A DNA stretch of 64,000 bases from Lewinella sp. IMCC34191 (GCF_003390935.1 NZ_QNQZ01000009.1:186001-250000), one strand, 5' to 3'. Positions 16,052-24,210 are shown, counted from the first letter of the stretch. The notes: generated from the sequence alone by a model not told the origin. A program made the numbers and translations.

Positions 16052-17272
16052 CTATTTTATCCGGCATAATTTGACCTGCGAAAGCGGATCCGTACTTGTA
16101 TAAGCTACCCAAATTTCATCGTCCGTAATGGCTAAGCGCGGAAAACCAGCGCTGCGGGCCGTGGACATCGTACCCACGGCGCGCTCCTTCACTTCCCCGT
16201 TTTTTTGGATCGTCCACAACCTGAGTTCTCCGGTGTCGGCGTCTATCCCCCGGGATAGCCCCAGGACGTAGGCCACCCCGTCGCGGTCCACTTTGACGTC
16301 AACCCGACCAGCGGGCTCGTCATCGTCGAGTACGATAGCTGGACCGAAGGTGCCCTTCTCCCGATCATACCGGGCAAACTGAATGCGTGCCTCGTCGTCC
16401 GCGGCGGTATACCATGCGGTTGCCGCATCTCCAGCTTCGTTAGCGGCCAGGGCCGGACCATTTACCGGGCATCCGGCAATTTGCCATCCGTCATGACTTA
16501 CCGCACGGGGTTCGGACCAGCTCCCATCGGGAAGTTCTTGCACGAAAGAGATATCTCGAATCTCGTTTTCCGTCCGGTCGCGGTATACGATCAGGGCTCG
16601 CCCATCGACCACGGTCGTCGCGGTGCTGCAGCAATCGCAGACCCGGTGGTCAAGTTCCTGGCGCTCGCTCACGCTTCCGTCCATGCCTACGTTAGCCGTA
16701 CGCAGGGTCATGGCCCCGCCGCCGCCGTGATCGTGACCAACCGCTGCTGCTGCCCCCTCTTGCTTCGTAAAACGACCGTCTAACCAGGTGACCTGCAGCC
16801 TGCCATCCGGTCGGTGAGCGCTGGAAACGAATCCGTGCTCGGCCGGCTTGCCGTCGTTGTGGAGGATACGGTGCTCGGAGGAAGAATCGCCGCTCACTCC
16901 AAAGCGTACATCGTAGTCATAAGTTCCGTCACCGCTGTAAGCGAGGAAATGATAGAAACGACCTTTCCCCAGGGGCTTGACCGATGGAAAATCGGCCCAG
17001 TTGACAAACCAGTTCGCACCCGACGCCACTTCTACCGCGGTCGACCACTCCCCCTTCCGCCACTCCCGTACCATCAGCCGTGCCGGTCCGGAAGTGTCGG
17101 AAAGGACGTAGGAAAGCAGCAGTCGGTCGCCGTCCGTGCCGAAGCGGGGAAGGTGACTGCCGACTGCGAGGTCGAGGCAGAAAGAGGATGCGGCGGCTTC
17201 TTCGTCCGAAGCCTTGGTCTCGCTCGTACAACTGCTCAGCAAGACCAGGGCCGCGAACAGCCCGACATACAC
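16052..17272 (-). CDS. Secreted lipoprotein with BNR/sialidase-like propeller
   Basis: About 406 residues from GTG 17272. The frame is open to ATG 17350, but that start overlaps the upstream gene by 59 bp. The short lipoprotein signal ends in LLSSC. The rest is a beta-propeller with Ser/Asp-rich strands, an HDHGGGG metal-like stretch, and a conspicuous HRVCDCCSTAT motif followed by ALIVYRDRTENEIRDI. I recall this CDCC-YRDR pattern from Bacteroidota proteins annotated as exo-alpha-sialidase, but catalytic sialidase residues cannot be confirmed, so enzyme activity is uncertain. It follows the isomerase/epimerase gene by 20 bp. Confidence 0.65.
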   Translation of the reverse strand: MYVGLFAALVLLSSCTSETKASDEEAAASSFCLDLAVGSHLPRFGTDGDRLLLSYVLSDTSGPARLMVREWRKGEWSTAVEVASGANWFVNWADFPSVKPLGKGRFYHFLAYSGDGTYDYDVRFGVSGDSSSEHRILHNDGKPAEHGFVSSAHRPDGRLQVTWLDGRFTKQEGAAAAVGHDHGGGGAMTLRTANVGMDGSVSERQELDHRVCDCCSTATTVVDGRALIVYRDRTENEIRDISFVQELPDGSWSEPRAVSHDGWQIAGCPVNGPALAANEAGDAATAWYTAADDEARIQFARYDREKGTFGPAIVLDDDEPAGRVDVKVDRDGVAYVLGLSRGIDADTGELRLWTIQKNGEVKERAVGTMSTARSAGFPRLAITDDEIWVAYTSTDPLSQVKLCRIK

Positions 17273-17291
17273 CTCTAAGTGAAGCTGGCCT

Positions 17292-18344
17292 CTAAAGGCC
17301 AAGTATGGACCTGTTAGCCGCTTCGTCGGTACCCGCATCCGCAAAGTCATCGAAGGCCTTTTCCGTGACCTGGATAATGTGCTCCGCGATAAAGGGAGCG
17401 CCTTCGGCCGCTCCCTGTTCGCTGCTCTTAATGGCGCATTCCCACTCCAGGACGGCCCAGCTATCGTAACCGTACTTACTCAGTTTGGAGAAGATGCCCT
17501 TGAAATCGACCTGACCGTCGCCCAGGCTGCGGAATCGGCCGGCGCGGTCTGCCCAGCCCTGGTATCCGCCGTAGACGCCCTGCTTTCCGGTGGGATTGAA
17601 CTCCGCGTCCTTCACGTGATAGGCGCAAATCCGGTCATGGTAAAGATCAATGAACTCAAGATAATCCAGTTGCTGTAATACGAAGTGGCTGGGATCATAG
17701 TTGATCTGGGCGCGCTCGTGCCCGTCGAGTGCGTCCACGAACATCTCGAAACTGATGCCGTCGTGGAGATCTTCCCCGGGGTGCAGTTCGTATCCGACGT
17801 CAACGCCCACTTCGTCGAAAGCATTGAGGATGGGGCGCCAGCGATCGGCCAGTTCCTTGAAGGCCATATCCACTAAGCCGGCGGGGCGTTGCGGCCAGGG
17901 GTATACGAATGGCCACAGCAGTGCTCCGGAAAAGGTGGGATGCGCCTTAAGCCCCATGTTGGCGCTGGCTTTGGCGTTCAGCAGCAACTGGTTGGTCCCC
18001 CACTCCATTTTGGCCTTTCGGTCGTTATTGGCGGACTTCGGTGCGAAGGCATTGTACATGGTATCGTAGGCGGGGTGGACGGCTACCATCTGTCCCTGTA
18101 GGTGGCTGGCCAGTTCGGTGATCTCAAGCCCGTGGTCCGCCACCCGCCCCTTGATCTCATCGCAGTAGGTCTTACTCTCGGCGGCCTTCTCCAGGTCGAT
18201 CAATCGACTTTCCCAGGTGGGGATCTGCACCCCTTTGTAGCCCAGACCGGCCATATAACGGCAGATGTCATCCAGATTATTGAAGGGGGGTTCGTCACCC
18301 ATGAACTGGGCTAGGAATATGGCGGGGCCTTTGATGGTAGTCAT
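17292..18344 (-). CDS. Sugar phosphate isomerase/epimerase-like TIM-barrel protein
   Basis: 350 residues of the xylose-isomerase-like TIM barrel (AP endonuclease 2 family). The metal-ligand series is visible as Glu in VGYELHPGED, Asp/His in NYDPSHFV, His/Asp in YHVKDAEF and Glu in AVLEWEC. There is no signal peptide, so it is cytoplasmic. The substrate cannot be told from sequence; relatives are isomerases or epimerases of sugars, inositols or their acids. It is probably co-transcribed with the secreted propeller lipoprotein downstream. Confidence 0.85.
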   Translation of the reverse strand: MTTIKGPAIFLAQFMGDEPPFNNLDDICRYMAGLGYKGVQIPTWESRLIDLEKAAESKTYCDEIKGRVADHGLEITELASHLQGQMVAVHPAYDTMYNAFAPKSANNDRKAKMEWGTNQLLLNAKASANMGLKAHPTFSGALLWPFVYPWPQRPAGLVDMAFKELADRWRPILNAFDEVGVDVGYELHPGEDLHDGISFEMFVDALDGHERAQINYDPSHFVLQQLDYLEFIDLYHDRICAYHVKDAEFNPTGKQGVYGGYQGWADRAGRFRSLGDGQVDFKGIFSKLSKYGYDSWAVLEWECAIKSSEQGAAEGAPFIAEHIIQVTEKAFDDFADAGTDEAANRSILGL

Positions 18345-18381
18345 GTACGTGGATTTTTAAGCTTCGTGCCGGGAAATCAGA

Positions 18382-18404
18382 GGGCGGCGGAGCGCAGGAA
18401 GAAA
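18382..18404 (+). repeat. Dispersed GC-rich repeat, copy 3
   Basis: GGGCGGCGGAGCGCAGGAAG followed by AAA; one change from the consensus. It lies 38 bp upstream of the isomerase/epimerase start codon. Confidence 0.65.
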
Positions 18405-18509
18405 CCTGTGTCCCGAACCGCGGTCAATTTCGGCGGCGGCTAACTTAATAAGAATTGACAGATCGTGGGGGCAGGAGTCCCTCCGCTATCCCTGCCAGTA
18501 GAATCCAGC

Positions 18510-18543
18510 ACAAACAAAAGAGGCCTGGACTAAACCAGGCCTC
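18510..18543 (-). terminator. Orphan rho-independent terminator on the minus strand
   Basis: A perfect 9-bp stem GAGGCCTGG / CCAGGCCTC with a 6-nt loop occupies 18520-18543. On the minus strand it is followed by TTTTGTTTGT. No minus-strand gene lies within 600 bp to its right, so it may end a small untranslated RNA, or act as an attenuator in a long leader of the isomerase operon. Confidence 0.65.
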
Positions 18544-19157
18544 CCATGACAGACACTTTGAACAAAACACAATACATACATGCTAGATAAGGCTGCGGAA
18601 TACGGTATCCGCAAACCGAGATTTTGTATTAATCAGGTTAGTTGCCGGTCAGTCATGTGGGGAATTTAGGTGAAATTCCGAAGGAAAAAAAAGGCTACGT
18701 CAACTGCAAAACAAACACTATCGTAATGCGTACAGCATTATTCTTACCCCCCCTACCGATGGCAATTGGCGGGGCTCGTAAACGCAAAGGGCGGATGATG
18801 AATGGGGGGGTCACTCTGTCACCGCGGGTGGCAGGACGGGGCGAAGAAAGTAATTGGGATTAGCCGGATGGTAGGTGTAAGGATGAGTGGGTTTCGTGTA
18901 TTCAGTGAGGCGTACATGAGAGTTTGTCTGACTGATTTATCCTAACAACGTGATGACGGGTAAGATGTTTTTTTATTTTGTCCCTGTTTAAATCACAAAC
19001 TTTAATTTGCCTAACATTAAATTTACGCTAATGCGAATGTATTCTATGTCTACTGGATTACACATTAGTTGGCGCCTGATATGACTCATAATTTTATATG
19101 ATTTTTTTATTAAAGACGCCACTTATCTATCCAAATTACTTCGTTTAACTTGACAGC

Positions 19158-19676
19158 ATGACAGTGAATGCTCTACCCTCCAATGAGTATGGCTCCTTCT
19201 ATGCTAATTACATTTCTCTCGTTCCGGAGGGAATGACGGTAGTTCGGGCACTGGAGGACAGCAAAGATTCTCTCTTAGCGTACCTGGAAAATGTTGGCGA
19301 TGACCGGCAGGACTTTGCCTACGCTCCCAGAAAGTGGACGATCAAACAATCGCTGCAGCACATTATCGATACCGATCGCATCTTTGCCTATCGGGCGCTC
19401 CGCTTAGCCAGACACGACGCCACCCCCCTACCCGGTTTCGAGCAGGACGATTACGCCGCCCACGCTGATCTTTCCGCTATCCGTCTTACTGACCTCATTA
19501 CGGAGTTTAGTCAACACCGCCTCAGCATGCAGTCGATGTTTAGCGGCTTTACCGGCGAGGATTTACGTTTTACCGGCACGGTAAGCAATCACCCCATGAG
19601 CTGTCGCGCGATGGGCTTTATTATAGCCGGTCATACTTTTCATCATCGATCCGTTTTCGACCGACTCTACCTGTAG
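19158..19676 (+). CDS. DinB family (DinB_2) four-helix protein
   Basis: 172 residues. DinB-like helices are visible: ALEDSKDSLLAYLENV, RKWTIKQSLQHIIDTDRIFAYR, FSQHRLSMQSMFSGF, and the C-terminal IIAGHTFHHRSVFDRLYL. The His of LQHIID and the His pair of HTFHH are the expected divalent-metal ligands. DinB proteins include thiol-S-transferases (bacillithiol, mycothiol) and many of unknown role; substrate is unassigned. It stands just upstream of the SDP-like cluster but is separated by 350 bp, so a link is not shown. Confidence 0.85.
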   Translation: MTVNALPSNEYGSFYANYISLVPEGMTVVRALEDSKDSLLAYLENVGDDRQDFAYAPRKWTIKQSLQHIIDTDRIFAYRALRLARHDATPLPGFEQDDYAAHADLSAIRLTDLITEFSQHRLSMQSMFSGFTGEDLRFTGTVSNHPMSCRAMGFIIAGHTFHHRSVFDRLYL

Positions 19677-20029
19677 TTCGGCTTCAGACCGTCGGTCGGC
19701 CGAATTACTTTGCCTGCCCTCAGCCGCGCAGCTAAGCGGTACCCCAACCTTTACCTGCCCTTTTCAATGCGCCCGATGCCGCGCATCGTCTTTCATTGGG
19801 TTTTTAAAGCCACCAGTAACACCGGTGGCTCATTGCCCCCGCTGGGTGTTGTTGCCTCCTGTACTATAGTGTTAGATTTTGTAGCAAACCGCTATTGCCC
19901 CCCGCCGATACATTTGTCTATGTCAGGATGCATCCCACGACGGGAAATTACTTCGCCCGGCAGGAGGTAAAAGCGCGGATGCCGAAAAGCGCTAACAGAG
20001 TAGGCCAATTCTAATTACCGACCCATACC
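19677..20029. other. Intergenic stretch upstream of the SDP-like cluster
   Basis: No gene is supported here. It contains a short hairpin AGCCACC / GGTGGCT (about 19809-19831) without a T-tract, and a frame at 19710-19970 lacking any recognisable protein character. The promoter of the peptide gene should lie in the last 100 bp, but no TAnnTTTG box was found there. Confidence 0.5.
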
Positions 20030-20362
20030 ATGAAATTGAAATCCCTCTTCCTTCTTTCCACGATGGCCCTGCTCTTTGCCGCTACCTCGCTGCGCGGTAC
20101 CGAAGCAAATTACCAGCAAATGGCAGGCAACATCCAGCTACACAAACAGGGCCTGCAGGGTGCCCAACCCGGCGAAGCCGTGCAGGTTGCCCGCCTGATC
20201 AGCCTGGCCAAAAAGGTTTGGGACCGCAGTGGAAAAGAAGCCGCCAAGTACGTCGCTTATGAAGTGGTGACGGCTGGCATCGATTACGTGCTGAGTGCCT
20301 CTTCCCCCGGGCTTACCGCTGACCTGAACAAAGAGAAGGCCATGAAACTGGCTAAACTCTAA
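20030..20362 (+). CDS. Small secreted peptide, candidate SDP-like toxin precursor
   Basis: 110 residues. A clear Sec signal peptide (about 1-23, MKLKSLFLLSTMALLFAATS) is followed by a polar stretch rich in Gln, a Lys/Trp segment LAKKVWDRSGKEAAKYV and a hydrophobic, Tyr-containing segment AYEVVTAGIDYVLSAS (about 72-88), with a Lys-rich end. There is no Cys, unlike the Bacillus SDP peptide, which has a disulfide. No family is recognised. The toxin role is inferred from position: it directly precedes SdpA-like, SdpB/HTTM and DCC genes and is separated from them by a terminator, as expected for a peptide made in excess over its processing enzymes. Confidence 0.6.
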   Translation: MKLKSLFLLSTMALLFAATSLRGTEANYQQMAGNIQLHKQGLQGAQPGEAVQVARLISLAKKVWDRSGKEAAKYVAYEVVTAGIDYVLSASSPGLTADLNKEKAMKLAKL

Positions 20363-20369
20363 TTAATCC

Positions 20370-20407
20370 GGGGCCGGACCGACACCATCGTTCCGGCCCC
20401 CATTTTT
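20370..20407 (+). terminator. Terminator/attenuator between the peptide gene and the processing genes
   Basis: A perfect 9-bp stem GGGGCCGGA (20370-20378) / TCCGGCCCC (20392-20400) with a 13-nt loop is followed by CATTTTTG. It starts 8 bp after the peptide stop codon and ends 8 bp before the ATG of the SdpA-like gene. No separate promoter is visible between them, so partial read-through is the likely way the downstream genes are expressed. Confidence 0.75.
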
Positions 20408-20414
20408 GCCCGCC

Positions 20415-21056
20415 ATGCAACACCTGAAAACACTACCCTTCCTGTTCTTCGCGCTCTACTGGAGCGTGACGGTATTTTTTAACATGCCGGATAATTACCT
20501 CAAGATTCAGTTCGCCGGCACCGAACGGTTTTTCACCACTTTTCTGTACCAGCGGTGGTCCTTTTTTGCTCCGCCTCCGACGGCATCGAGCAGGCTGTAT
20601 TACGACTTTGCTTCCGCCGACACAACGGAAGTACTCAGTACGGAAGTGCTCCAGCCCCTGCAGGAGCAACGCCGCCGGGAATTTATCCTCAACGACCACG
20701 CATCGCATCGCGACGATATACTGAGCGGATCCATCAACAGTTTTACAGACCGCCTCGTCGATCAGTTCGCCTACTTCAAATTCGATCAATGCACCAGCGG
20801 CGAGGCCGATCCGGAATGCCACAGGAAATTCATGCTGGATCAGGAGCTACACGAAACCGAACAGATCCAGGCGCTGGTCAACTACGGTAAAATGATCGCC
20901 CAAGCACGTGGCGATTCCTTCACCGAGCAATACCCCCTTCTGAGAATAACGATCTCCGAAGCACCGGTCCCCAAATTCGCCGACCGAAACCGGACGGATC
21001 TACCGGCCCCGGCTGAGAAGATCGTGTGGTATACGAATTGGCTATCCGCCAAGTGA
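20415..21056 (+). CDS. SdpA/DUF5819-like membrane-anchored protein
   Basis: 213 residues from ATG 20415; a TTG at 20406 lies in the terminator tail and is less likely. One N-terminal membrane segment (about 5-22, LKTLPFLFFALYWSVTVFF) is followed by the motif YQRWSFFAPPP (about 46-56). The W-x-F-F-x-P pattern is shared by SdpA of the Bacillus SDP system and by DUF5819 proteins. The remaining domain is outside the membrane and contains one Cys pair, DQCTSGEADPEC. In Bacillus, SdpA and SdpB together are needed to mature the SdpC peptide. The assignment rests on the motif plus the SdpB-like neighbour. Confidence 0.65.
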   Translation: MQHLKTLPFLFFALYWSVTVFFNMPDNYLKIQFAGTERFFTTFLYQRWSFFAPPPTASSRLYYDFASADTTEVLSTEVLQPLQEQRRREFILNDHASHRDDILSGSINSFTDRLVDQFAYFKFDQCTSGEADPECHRKFMLDQELHETEQIQALVNYGKMIAQARGDSFTEQYPLLRITISEAPVPKFADRNRTDLPAPAEKIVWYTNWLSAK

Positions 21057-21149
21057 TTGACTAGCTATTCACCGGCCTTCTCCGCATCGGATGAACCGCC
21101 TACCCAGGCGTAAGAGCATGCTGAATTCTCTCCATCTAAACCACCCACA

Positions 21150-22097
21150 ATGAACACCCTACGTACATGGTATAGCACCATCGACCGTGAAAATAAACAC
21201 GCATTTTACCTTTCTCTCTTTCGTGTATTCATCGGTTTTCACATTATCAAAAAGATCTTGTTCAAATGGTCCAGCCTGTCGCTTTACTTCGGAGATAATT
21301 TCTACCAGACGGACCAGACCAATTCCCTTCTCGGTTGGGTAGCTCCCGGAGTATTGAACTGGCTGTACACGCACTACGAGATATTCATGTTCGGCGTGCT
21401 CGTCCTCGCTGCCTTCACGATGTTCGGGATCGGTCGCCGGCTTTCTATCGTCGGGCTATTGGTGGGAATATCCCTTTACCAGCACGCCATGTTCCTCGCA
21501 CTCAACGGAGGAGACAATCTGCTTTTCTTCGGCGTCCTTTACCTTTGTTTTGCCCGAAGTTTTGACTATTTCTGCCTGTTCCGGACGGATCGCGATCGGG
21601 AAACCAAGAGTAACTACCGCTACCGACTGAGCCTGACCGCCAGTAATCTGGCCGCCTTATCCATCATGCTGCACCTGTGCCTGGTTTACATGGTATCGGC
21701 CCTCCACAAGATCCACTCGGATGTATGGTTTAACGGCACGGCGCTGTACTATATCCTCAACATAGACCGATTTTCAGGCCCGCTGAGCGACGTGGTGCGC
21801 AACAATGCCTTCCTGGTCACGGCTGGAACCTATTTCACGCTGGTCTTCGAGTTGCTCTTCCCGATCCTCGTCTGGTTTCCGCTACACCGCCCTTGGCTAC
21901 TCGTCAGCGGCTGGCTCCTACACCTGGGTATCTATACCACCATGATGATCTTCGACTTCGAGCTGTATTTCATGGCGACCTACGGCTTCTTCATCGCCAA
22001 CGCTTCGTGGCTGGCCGTCTACGCCCGGTTTAACAACTGGGTAAATCGCCTGGGCAACCACCTAGCTCTTAACCCGTCAACCAGCCTGTCAAAATGA
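21150..22097 (+). CDS. HTTM domain protein, SdpB family
   Basis: 315 residues with about seven to eight membrane segments. The HTTM (vitamin K-dependent carboxylase-like) pattern includes LFRVFIGFHIIKK near the N terminus, ISLYQHAMFLALNGGDNLLFF (about 106-126) and HLCLVYMVSALHKIHSDVWFNGTALYY with the conserved His and Lys. SdpB of Bacillus belongs to this family and is required for production of the active SDP toxin. Its last 4 bp overlap the DCC gene start (ATGA), so the two are translationally coupled. It most likely acts in the inner membrane on the upstream peptide. Confidence 0.82.
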   Translation: MNTLRTWYSTIDRENKHAFYLSLFRVFIGFHIIKKILFKWSSLSLYFGDNFYQTDQTNSLLGWVAPGVLNWLYTHYEIFMFGVLVLAAFTMFGIGRRLSIVGLLVGISLYQHAMFLALNGGDNLLFFGVLYLCFARSFDYFCLFRTDRDRETKSNYRYRLSLTASNLAALSIMLHLCLVYMVSALHKIHSDVWFNGTALYYILNIDRFSGPLSDVVRNNAFLVTAGTYFTLVFELLFPILVWFPLHRPWLLVSGWLLHLGIYTTMMIFDFELYFMATYGFFIANASWLAVYARFNNWVNRLGNHLALNPSTSLSK

Positions 22098-22549
22098 GTC
22101 GCATCCACACGCCGTCGGAAAGATCGCCTCTGCCTGCCGAAGCGCGCGACCAGTCCATCGTCCTGTTTGATGGTGCCTGCGGTTTCTGTAGCCGCACCAT
22201 GCTCTTGATCGCCCGGCACGACCACCACCGGCTTTTCCTGCTGATGAGCAATGCGTCGAGCCGCATAGTAGACTGGGGTTTAAATGAAGAATTCCCTGCT
22301 ATCCGGGAAACCGTGCGGCACACGCTCCTGGTCCGGACCCCGGACGGGCGGTATTTGCTGCGGGCTCGCGCGGTTGTCTTTATAGTCGGTTACCTCACGT
22401 TCGGTCGTCCCCCCGATTGGCTGATCACAATTGCGGGTAAAAAAATCTTCAGCCGGCTATATGATTACACCGCTCGTCGACGGCGGCGCGATAATAGTCG
22501 ATGCGCCGTTCCGGACGCCACGCTCAGAGCCCATTTTGTGCTGGATTAG
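22094..22549 (+). CDS. DCC family thiol-disulfide oxidoreductase (DUF393)
   Basis: 151 residues. The DCC family signature appears as VLFDGACGFCSRTML (about 23-37), with a thioredoxin-like CxxC. The C-terminal region has the usual RARAVVFIVGYL and a basic end RRRRRDN. DCC proteins are thioredoxin-related and often occur beside or fused to HTTM domains. Here the start codon overlaps the HTTM stop. The partner peptide has no Cys, so its substrate may be the HTTM or SdpA-like protein rather than the peptide itself. Confidence 0.85.
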   Translation: MSRIHTPSERSPLPAEARDQSIVLFDGACGFCSRTMLLIARHDHHRLFLLMSNASSRIVDWGLNEEFPAIRETVRHTLLVRTPDGRYLLRARAVVFIVGYLTFGRPPDWLITIAGKKIFSRLYDYTARRRRRDNSRCAVPDATLRAHFVLD

Positions 22550-22594
22550 TCCGTTCAATATCCCTATTCATCCACACTAACACCTGCTTCCCAA

Positions 22595-23191
22595 ATGCCT
22601 GTATTTACTCAGCCGCCGACAGCCAAAAGCCTATACTACGCCGGCATAGCCACGTTACTCCATTTTATCGTGCTCACGCTGTACTATTTGGTAGCGGAGG
22701 ATGGCGGTCTTCTCGTCATATCCTTCGCCTGGCTGCTCAAAATCGTTGCCGCCGGCCTGCTTGCCTATCCCACGTTCATTCTGGGGCGCTACTTGATGCA
22801 CATCCGCGCCTGGGTAGGGAGTTGGGTCCCGCTTGTCGCGTTGATTGCGCTTCAATTAGCGAGCGTGCTCGTGCTGGAAATGCGCGAGTTTGGGGCGGAT
22901 ACCCTGCTGATCATGACGCTGCTGACGGGACTGCTGTTTTTGTATATAGCGGGAGTTCCCGTGTTGCGGCGATTTGATCGGATTCAAAAGCACACCGGCT
23001 TGCAATTATATCTGCTGTTTATGCTCGTTTTCGGCAGCATCCAGGTCATTTATGCCCTCGCCGGACCGGCCCGGACCGGCACGCTAGTTGCCGACCTCGG
23101 GTATGGCTTGCTGGAGGCCGCATTTTATATCAGCCAGGGCCTGTTTTTCGTTTACGTTTCCCGGCAGTCACCCGTTCCAGTTAATACATAG
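22595..23191 (+). CDS. Polytopic membrane protein of unknown family, candidate immunity protein
   Basis: 198 residues with about six hydrophobic segments, for example YYAGIATLLHFIVLTLYYLV, WLLKIVAAGLLAYPTFILG, WVPLVALIALQLASVLVL and LLIMTLLTGLLFLYIAGVPV. I do not recognise the family, and it does not show obvious SdpI motifs. It lies 45 bp after the DCC gene and 2 bp before the AIM24-like gene, within the same presumed transcript. A small polytopic protein at this position would suit a self-protection role against a membrane-active peptide, but this is inference. Confidence 0.65.
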   Translation: MPVFTQPPTAKSLYYAGIATLLHFIVLTLYYLVAEDGGLLVISFAWLLKIVAAGLLAYPTFILGRYLMHIRAWVGSWVPLVALIALQLASVLVLEMREFGADTLLIMTLLTGLLFLYIAGVPVLRRFDRIQKHTGLQLYLLFMLVFGSIQVIYALAGPARTGTLVADLGYGLLEAAFYISQGLFFVYVSRQSPVPVNT

Positions 23192-23193
23192 CC

Positions 23194-23877
23194 TTGGACT
23201 TATCCATCCATGGTGACGGTCCTTACGGATCGCACCTACTGGCCTCGCTCGAGGATGGGGAGGCCCTCCTCGTCGAGCGAAACGCGCTACTCACCGCGAG
23301 TGGAGCCTATCGTCATGAGGTGGTATCCGGATCGAAATCCGGCAAAAGGTGGCTACTGAAACTCTATGGGCAGGACCTGCTGCACAACGTCTATCGGAGC
23401 ATGGCCCCCGGTACCTGCTTTCGGTTTGTTCCGGCGGGAGGATTCTCGCTTGGCATATTGCACTACCAGCCCGAGGAACCTTTATACCTGCACCCCGCTG
23501 CCCATTTCGCTCACCCGGCGCACCTCACGCTGACGCCTGGTCGTATTACGTTTAAAACGCTGGTCAACGGCTCTCCCCTACTATCCGTCGGAGGCGACCG
23601 GGGTAATCTGGTATACCAGGCCGCCGGCACCATCATCCGGCATGAGTTGGTAGCCGAAAGCCCCATAAGGGTCGATGAGGATGCCCTGCTTGCACTCTCC
23701 GGGCATATCGAGGTGCAGCCCATTGCTAAAAGTAGCGTGAAGGAAACGCTGACTAGCGGGGAGGGGTTTTTGAGCCAACTTACGGGAGAGGGGACCGTCT
23801 ACCTGCAAAGCCGAAAAGCCAGTGATTTCGCCGGAAAAAGCGGGAACGGTTGGCTCTCCGGATGGCTGGCGGGTTAG
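23194..23877 (+). CDS. AIM24/TIGR00266-like family protein
   Basis: 227 residues with a TTG start 2 bp after the membrane protein stop; no ATG precedes the conserved part. The beta-rich fold contains ALLVERNALLTASGAY, the late LSGHIEVQPIAK, and the motif GEGTVYLQSRKASDFA followed by a Gly/Trp-rich tail, matching the tryptophan-rich AIM24/TIGR00266 family. The molecular role in bacteria is unknown to me. The very close spacing puts it in the SDP-like operon as its last gene. Confidence 0.75.
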   Translation: MDLSIHGDGPYGSHLLASLEDGEALLVERNALLTASGAYRHEVVSGSKSGKRWLLKLYGQDLLHNVYRSMAPGTCFRFVPAGGFSLGILHYQPEEPLYLHPAAHFAHPAHLTLTPGRITFKTLVNGSPLLSVGGDRGNLVYQAAGTIIRHELVAESPIRVDEDALLALSGHIEVQPIAKSSVKETLTSGEGFLSQLTGEGTVYLQSRKASDFAGKSGNGWLSGWLAG

Positions 23878-23970
23878 CGTTTTTTCCTTTAAAAAAATAG
23901 GGGTGGGAGAGCCTAATATTCACCCTTATTCAGTTAGATTTGAATAGCATTCACAAACCCATTGAACACC

Positions 23971-24210
23971 ATGAGTTACATACCACCTAAAACACGACAG
24001 CAAATAGCGGACGAGTACGGCGTCCATGTCCTTACGCTGATGCGACAACTTCAGCGGCTGGACATTTCGCTCCCCTCCGGCAGTGTATTACCCGCCTACC
24101 AAAAGTTGATATATCTCGGGCTCGGTTTCCCCAGCGGCATCTGTCACGATGGCTACCTTGCACTCCCCATCCCACCCGTGAACCGTATAAGCACGGCGAC
24201 TACCCGGTAA
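23971..24210 (+). CDS. Small helix-turn-helix-like protein
   Basis: 79 residues from ATG 23971 (MSYIPPKTRQQIADEYG). Residues 5-45 look like a compact HTH: KTRQQIADEYGVHVLTLMRQ followed by LDISLPSGSVLPAYQKLIYL. I recall similar 60-residue proteins in Bacteroidota, ending shortly after the LGFP stretch. The last 25 residues here do not fit that pattern, so the 3' end may be altered by a frameshift. It lies about 90 bp after the SDP-like operon. Confidence 0.55.
   Translation: MSYIPPKTRQQIADEYGVHVLTLMRQLQRLDISLPSGSVLPAYQKLIYLGLGFPSGICHDGYLALPIPPVNRISTATTR

Larger units (their letters stand above)
18345..19157. other. Gene-free, AT-richer intergenic stretch
   Basis: About 810 bp with no convincing gene. 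It holds repeat copy 3, an orphan minus-strand terminator (18510-18543), a small palindrome TAATGC-N5-GCATTA (18724-18740), a run of A and a run of G, and an AT-rich tail before the DinB-like gene. A plus-strand frame at 18642-18863 has no family resemblance and poor codon use, and is not called. Confidence 0.6.

Noticed and set aside
16052-17272. Confident sialidase assignment
   Set aside because: Propeller and CDCC motif are visible but the Arg triad and Tyr/Glu nucleophile pair of sialidases could not be verified.
18642-18863. 73-residue plus-strand frame
   Set aside because: Runs through homopolymer tracts, no signal, no family resemblance; treated as noncoding.
19809-19831. Hairpin AGCCACC/GGTGGCT
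   Set aside because: No T-tract on either side in a suitable position, far from a stop codon; not called a terminator.
19710-19970. 86-residue plus-strand frame before the SDP-like cluster
   Set aside because: No recognisable protein pattern and an internal hairpin; could be a hidden peptide but cannot be supported.
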